Part shown: piece by piece, positions 58,924 to 64,000 of the stretch | How positions within the stretch are numbered: the stretch's first letter is position 1 | How the letters are laid out: the number at the start of each line of letters is the position of its first letter | NCBI GenBank assembly: GCA_003996215.1 | Contig: QJPP01004116.1 | Coordinates: forward strand, 1-64,000 | Direction of reading: 5' to 3' | Length of the DNA: 64,000 nt | From: Jaltomata sinuosa | Lineage: Eukaryota; Streptophyta; Magnoliopsida; Solanales; Solanaceae | The notes under the pieces: model-generated | The model's input: the letters and a program-made list of their open reading frames with translations, nothing else | Databases searched by the model: none | What the model was told of the DNA's origin: nothing | Position numbers and translations under genes: made by a program

Positions 58924-60495
58924 TGATACGCCCAAATTACAACTCCTTTTAGAAGCGTAAGCGGTCGCTGTTCAAATATAGAACCTAACCAAAGTTAGGG
59001 TCGATCCCACAGGTAATATGGAAGGACTAGGATCAATTATGTTTACTCACGCTCTTAGCCATTTATTTCTCTATGAACGGGGATTTTGGAGAACAAGTAG
59101 TAATCGTAAATCAAATTCTAACAAGTAACAAGTAACAGTTTTAAGAGTTGCAATCAATGAGAGGAGGGACTAGGGTAGTGTTCCCCATGAAATTATAACT
59201 TAGTAAGGAATTGTACTTAGTAAACTAGTTTGGTACTTAGTATGCAAGATCGGTAAGTTAGCTTCACGTATATGATTGGTCGCTTAGATAGATGAATTTC
59301 ACCACATGCCTTGGTTCGGCCACGGGTGTGTGCTTTACTAACCCTTACCCTTGATCCCAGATTAGCTATTCCCTGACAAAGTCAAGCTATTAGATGAGGG
59401 TTGGTAGCTCAAATCTCTGTTATAAACATCCCTTTTCCCATTCATTACCTCCTTGGTCCAGCAAGTAATAATAAGGCAAGTTCTAACTTTGGCCACCGTT
59501 AAAAAGCAATCAAAGTGAAAGGAAGAACAATATATGCATAAACACCGCCCTAGATTTACACAATACATTGCCTATTTCGTTAATCATTCATGGTTCCCAC
59601 AACTCTAGCTGCGGATTTAGCTACTCATAGTTGTAAGAAGATAACCAAATTTATATGAAGAGATCATGCTTATAACTTACAAGAACAAGTAAAGAAAACT
59701 GGAAATCTTGAACTTCAAGAATACTTCAATAAATCAAGAACAATCTTTGAATTCTCAAAACTGTGTTATGATGTCTCACAAAACATAAATAATGCTTAAC
59801 AATATCGAACAAAGTCAGAACCTCTAAAATAAAAACTAAGGGAATGTATTTATAGACAAAAAAAGACCAAATCCTAATTGATCTTGGAAGGCCAGATGAG
59901 GCACTACTAATGGGATGCCCAATGGGCCATCGTGGATGCGACGGGCATCGTGGGTGCCCATCAGGCTTCATTCATATCTTAGCTCCAGACTTCTGCCTTG
60001 TTTCCATGGGCTACTATGACAGGATGTCATGGATGCGATGCCTGTCGTGGCCATCTTGTTGGTTATCAGGCGTGCTTCTCCACTCTCCTCTATCCAATTT
60101 CGATGGGCTCTGTGACGTCCCATCGTGTCTCTCATGGGCGTCGTGGCAGATTGTCAGGTCTAGTCTCCAAGCTTCAGCTCCATTAGTCTAGTCCGATGGG
60201 CTCAGTGACGTCTCGTGGCTAGACCGACGCCCGTCGTGGCAGGGCATGGGAAGTGAATTCTTGCCTTCAGTCTCTCTGGTTTATTCCGATGGCTTCTCCC
60301 ATGGGCCATGGCATATCCCACGCCCGTGGGGAATGAGTTTTACCCAGAAATCTGCAACTTTTTGGCAATCTTTATCTTTTCAATACCTTTCCCTATACAT
60401 GTAACAAACAACATCAAATCCAACAAAGCATACTTAAGAACTCCAAAAATCCTTAATTTTAAGCGTCGAAACTGCCGTGAAATCCCAGCACATCA
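58924..60495 (-). repeat. 3' LTR of the minus-strand Athila-related element
   Basis: On the minus strand it runs TGATGTGCTGGG to GTAATTTGGGCGTATCA, 1572 bp. The U5 end (GGGATCGACCCTAACTTTGG, then GCGACCGCTTACGC) matches the Athila-type LTRs. U3 cluster of GGGCATCGTGG / CCATGGGC / CCCACGCCCGTGGG motifs at 59880-60340. TATA box at 59854-59847. Confidence 0.92.
59847..59854 (-). promoter_or_regulatory. TATA box of the minus-strand LTR
   Basis: TATAAATA on the minus strand (GTCTATAAATACATTCCC), just downstream of the palindrome cluster. Confidence 0.7.
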
Positions 60496-60533
60496 ACACC
60501 CTCAACTTAGAATGCTTGCTTGTCCTCAAGCAA
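60496..60533 (-). other. Hairpin H3 and polypurine tract, minus strand
   Basis: TTGCTTG-AGGA-CAAGCAA (60533-60516) is a perfect 7-bp stem with loop AGGA, followed by CTAAGTTGAGGGTGT that ends at the LTR start 60495. The tract wording differs from AAGTTTGGGGG at 38132 and 40635 but the layout is the same. Confidence 0.8.
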
Positions 60534-61285
60534 CAAACGAAAACAGAAACTAACACGACACATAAGTAAAAGAAAACTAGAAACTATAGAAGCAACATGA
60601 TTCACTTTTCTTTTCAATCCACAGGATCAGTACCCACTCCTTAACAGCTCAAAAACCAGTGCATTTATTTAAGTTACCAAAATCAACACAAGATGGATCC
60701 ATGAGTGACAACATGATATTCATGAGAAAGTTAACATACACAGTAGACAGTCAAACCAAGTAATCAGCCATCGCAGTCTACTATAGTGCCCTCACAACAA
60801 AGAAGTCCCGATCACACAAAATTGCAATTTAATAAATTGGGACTGGGAACACGCTCACACTCACAAAGAAGTTCAAGTTGTACATGCACAATACCATAGG
60901 CTTGCCCTTATTTTCTCTTCCTTGGCTTTCAAACTAGTCGGTTAGGATCACTATAGGACTTTGTTAGGCTTGTAATATAGGCTTGGGGATGGGAATGGTA
61001 TATTTGGGTAAACAGTGACTACGCTCTCCTTGACACTACAATTACTTCTTATTTTCCACTTTTTAGACCAGAATAATTTCCTCCCTTATTCTCATTTCTT
61101 GTTACCCCTTTTTACTTTAATCAATCTTCGGGTGTGGCTTTTATTGCATCTTTGCATATATATTTTTTTTCTTTTTCTTTTTCTTTCTTTTCTTTTTGTA
61201 CCACACAAACCACACCCTTTATCTTCCTATTTAACACTAACCCAATCTTTTTATACCCAAAACTTCCTACTGACCCTTACAGTAG
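60534..61285 (-). other. 3' untranslated region, minus-strand element
   Basis: AAGGGCAAGCCTATGG (minus strand, near 60895) and ACTTGAACTTCTTTGTGAG match the 3' regions at 37670 and 40125. A CT-rich run lies at 61166-61200. No ORF of note. Confidence 0.5.
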
Positions 61286-61320
61286 CCACCCTCAACTTAG
61301 GCGTTTAGCCTGAGTTGAGG
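61286..61320 (-). other. Hairpin H4 and internal polypurine-like tract, minus strand
   Basis: On the minus strand CCTCAACTCAGGC-TAAAC-GCCTAAGTTGAGG forms a 13-bp stem with one mismatch. Its 3' arm runs into GTGG, giving CTAAGTTGAGGGTGG. This nearly repeats the LTR-adjacent tract CTAAGTTGAGGGTGT of the same element, about 0.8 kb away. Confidence 0.65.
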
Positions 61321-61920
61321 TGCACAATGTCAAAGGAGGGACCAGGGCCAAAATAAAGGTTTATAGAAAACAGGGAAGGTGATAGGCTAACAACAAAAAG
61401 GCTAACTTAGGCTCAAATTTCGGGATCAAAGGGATTCACTTTTATTTGGTAGGTCATTTGGCTTAAGTGGAATCATTCAAAAATGGACTATGATCATATC
61501 CCAACCAAACCATTCTACAACCACAACAAGACTAACCAGACAAGTTCTAGATTGAACAGTATAGCAAGAACAGATACTAGGCAGCTCACTTCACACATGG
61601 AACAAAGTATAGACTACAGATTAGCTAACTACCAGTTCATGCTTTAGCTTAAGCCACTTATCTCAGTAATATGCATGTTGTCATTTACAGATCCATCAAG
61701 GTCAGTCCTAACACCTTATTGTACAAAAATTTAGAAGGGTCTCCATTTTTCTATTTTTCACAAAATTTCTTCAAAAACTAGACCATGGCTGCATTCAGTT
61801 CTAATTTACTTCTACAAACACACATCATATACTAAACATGCAAGTTCAAAAGAAATTAAAAGTCCTTAGGGAAAGAACACAGGCAACAAAACCCCAATTA
61901 TGCGGATACCTTATAGATAC
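61321..61920 (-). other. Untranslated spacer, minus-strand element
   Basis: About 600 bp between the H4 unit and the H1 block. Nothing recognised. Confidence 0.4.
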
Positions 61921-61924
61921 CCTC

Positions 61925-61985
61925 ATGGGTTGCCTCCCATTCAGTGCCTGTTTTAACATCACGGCACGACACGAGTGTTTTGGCT
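61925..61985 (-). other. Conserved block with hairpin H1, minus strand
   Basis: GTGTCGTGCCGTGATGTTAA then GGCACT and ATGGG-AGGCAA-CCCAT (61940-61925). Loop AGGCAA is the same as at 35655. Here the block lies after ORF3, whereas at 26196 it lies between gag and ORF3. Confidence 0.6.
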
Positions 61986-62039
61986 ACTCAGACTTCGCCA
62001 AAACACTCTACAAAAACAAGATGACAAAACTGCCCCCAC

Positions 62040-62075
62040 CCCATCTAAAAAGGTTGTGCATTGTCTCCAATGCAC
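62040..62075 (-). other. Hairpin H2 plus G-rich tract, minus strand
   Basis: GTGCATTG-GAGA-CAATGCAC (62075-62056), a perfect 8-bp stem closed by a GNRA-type loop, then AACCTTTTTAGATGGGGTGG and GGGC. Same place relative to ORF3 as 32860-32900. Confidence 0.65.
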
Positions 62076-62116
62076 TAAAATAATTAAACAAGGGCTATAA
62101 GGCATACATGTGGCAC

Positions 62117-64000
62117 CTAAGAGCGGTTATCATGTGTAGAAGTTGGGCTCGCTGGATTGGTGCCCACAATCTTATCACCAAGAGAGGCTACCTCTGTAGT
62201 CCTCTCAATATCAGTAGCTACCTGAGTGGCTTCATCAACTGATACTCCCACAATGGGGTCTAAAGAAGTTTCCTTTGTAATACCGGTAACACCACTAGCC
62301 AATCCACCAGTCGTAATGACATCCGCTTTAATTTTCTGCATAGCTAGGGACTCTTTTTCTACTAGTCTCTCCACTTTCCTAGCCTTCTTGGCCGCTCGAT
62401 CATTCTTCTTCTTCTGGGACTTTGGACTTACTGGGGCATAATCCTCATGGACATGATTATCCTTCCTATTTCTGTTTTTCTTGAGCTCTGAAGAACTGAC
62501 CGGTGCTTTCTCATCTGCTGTTGGTTCATTTGGGCGGAGCTCACGATAAAAAAAGTCCCATAAATCAATCATTGGCTCTAACGGGTCCTTAGCCAAGACT
62601 ACTGTTGCTTTAACCTGTAAGGCCAGACCACCCTTCAAATCATCCACATCGACCCTCAGCTCTACAATCTTCCTCTTCATCTCAGTCAACTCAGTAGCCC
62701 CTATTTCATCTAACATGGCAGCGATCCTCTCTTCCAATTTATTAATCCGGCCATGCACATTAAAATATGAGGTGATGGCTCTCTGTATAGAGGCATCAAC
62801 AGTAGCCTAGAACTGCTGAGCAAACATCTTCATCTACTAATGTAGATTAATGGTATCCTAAACTGTGTTAGAGAAGTTTGCCAGATGGAAGGCATAGATA
62901 GAGGTCGGATCTTCCACACGAGGTTCAGTAGAAGTTGAAAGAGCTGGTAGGGTTTCTGGGATAGAGATGTCAGTCCCATGAGGAGTCAACACATTAGTAC
63001 CACGGGGACGTCTGGACGTGGAAGTGACACCCGTTTCCTCTCTTACTGAGAGAGTCTCCTCATTCAAGCTACCTTTCAGGGATGGTTGAGCCATCATATA
63101 CCCTAGCATCTCCGTCGAAGGCACAAATTCATCATGAATTGTCATTGTCTAAGTTGCCTCGGATGTGCTACCTAGACCCAAAACTTTATTATCATCTTTG
63201 GACCGCTCTAGATGATAAGTCCGGATGTCCCGCTCTGCACAATCAATTCTCAAATACTTCGAGACATCTACCTTATCACATAGTGCACTCAGGAGATAGG
63301 GGAATGGGTAGGAAGAGCTGAGTTTGGTGACTTTGTCTCTGATCTCTTCTGCTATAATCCTCCCGATATTCAACTTGAATGTAAATAACAAGCTAGCAAC
63401 CAGAATCGCTCTCTTAAGTGTTAGTTGGTTATCACCACCTGTCAGCATAATCTAAAGATGCATAATTGCCCACCAAGACTTGTCTTTGAAATTCAAAGAG
63501 GTATTGGTAATCTGTGTCTTGTCTTGAGTCAGCCACGTTGGATTGCTAGTCTTTGTGAGGACCTTTCCTAACCACTTAGTCCAGTCCAATTCAGTCTTCC
63601 ACCAATATTCATAGTCTGAAGTGTTGGCGGGTACAACATACTCGGGCCCATACAAAAATCTATTAATAGTCTTAGCCGAGATGTTCACCGGAATACCTCT
63701 CACCAGGATGCTCTCAAGGGAGGGCAAGTCGAATAGTTTCTGGCCCTTTCTGCATCTACCCTCCTGAATAGCCTAATATTTTGTATACAACTCTTTGACT
63801 ACGTTTGACTGATAATCAGGAAGTGGTCGACTGGTCGATCCCAAATTGTAATGGCGGAAGTACTCCTCAAGCTTAGCGAAGTCCTTTAGCTTGAAGGAGT
63901 CTATCCTCCATTCCTTTGTAATAGGGCATCTCATATTACCCTGTGCTGTCACGTCGATCCCATAATCAAATATTTTCTTAGACCCTTTGAGGTTCCACCT
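62117..64000 (-). pseudogene. ORF3, putative plant transposon protein domain, partial at window edge
   Basis: One minus-strand frame runs from the window edge to 62117 with about seven in-frame stops and no frameshift. Order: EWRIDSFKLKDFAKLEEYF, VRGIPVNISAKTINRFLYG, WLTQDKTQITNTSLNFKDKS, then AILVASLLFTFKLNIGRIIA with SYPFPYLLSALCDKVDV, a variable Thr/Pro-rich stretch, and a helical tail (HGRINKLEERIAAMLDEI, TEMKRKIVELRVDVDDL) ending in a Lys-rich segment (KKKNDRAAKKARKVERLVEK) that looks like a nuclear signal. It parallels 31441-32819 block by block. No membrane segment. At least one stop (63449) fits a CAG-to-TAG change. Confidence 0.78.

Larger units (their letters stand above)
58924..64000 (-). 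mobile_element. Athila-related element with ORF3, minus strand, 5' part beyond window
   Basis: 3' LTR 58924-60495, polypurine tract 60496-60507, long 3' untranslated region, ORF3 62117-64000 reading leftwards. Gag and pol would lie right of the window. GGTAT (58919-58923) is the expected target duplication inside LTR B. The LTR terminus and the 3' region show it is kin to both the Athila-type element at 42429 and the pol-less element at 23237. Confidence 0.88.

Noticed and set aside
61015..61308. Hydrophobic Leu/Phe-rich ORF as a membrane protein
   Set aside because: It reads CT-rich sequence on the strand opposite to the element's transcript, in its 3' untranslated region.

Overview
The window is eukaryotic, plant-type repeat DNA: a nested stack of LTR retrotransposons with no recognisable host gene in 64 kb. 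Ty3/gypsy elements with a C-terminal chromodomain, Athila-type gypsy elements with a tRNA-Asp-type primer site, a Ty1/copia element and a tRNA-derived SINE all point to a dicot. The SINE and the 3.4-kb-LTR family look like those I associate with Solanaceae, from memory and unverified. All coding regions are broken by stops, frameshifts or deletions, so this is old, probably heterochromatic DNA.

Layout, left to right. (1) 1-14627: one long-LTR chromovirus family (Tekay/Del-like, LTR about 3.4 kb). A plus-strand LTR end (1-1464) abuts a minus-strand element (3' LTR 1465-4129, integrase to gag 4130-8519). That element is fused head-to-head at about 8519/8520 to a 5'-truncated plus-strand element (RT to chromodomain, then LTR 11428-14627). 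(2) 14628-16450: minus-strand LTR fragment of another family, split by a solo Athila-type LTR (14686-15985, TSD CCCAC). (3) 16451-20930: very decayed DNA with a SINE (about 17110-17305) and a gypsy primer site (18816). (4) About 20931-52810: a minus-strand Ty1/copia element cut by three insertions: a pol-less Athila-related element (23237-42144), a deleted Athila element (42429-48538, TSD ATGTC) and a solo LTR (50105-52093, TSD TTCTA). The first of these itself holds a solo chromovirus LTR (27144-30540, TSD AGATT) and a smaller deletion-derivative element (33791-39485). (5) 52811-58923: LTRs opened inside one another (A, then C, then B). (6) 58924-64000: the 3' end of a minus-strand Athila-related element carrying a third ORF (ORF3).

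How the parts relate. The elements at 23237, 33791 and 58924 share a long 3' region. Two of them carry remnants of a third ORF (coiled-coil, no visible membrane segment). The most unusual signal is a set of short RNA hairpins in this lineage, each followed by a G-rich purine tract. The last hairpin/tract sits at the 3' LTR; another lies about 0.8-0.95 kb upstream and matches its own element's LTR-adjacent tract. Two stems show compensatory changes between elements. A second recurring signal is a cluster of family-specific GC-rich degenerate palindromes in most LTRs, lying upstream of a TATA box where one is visible.
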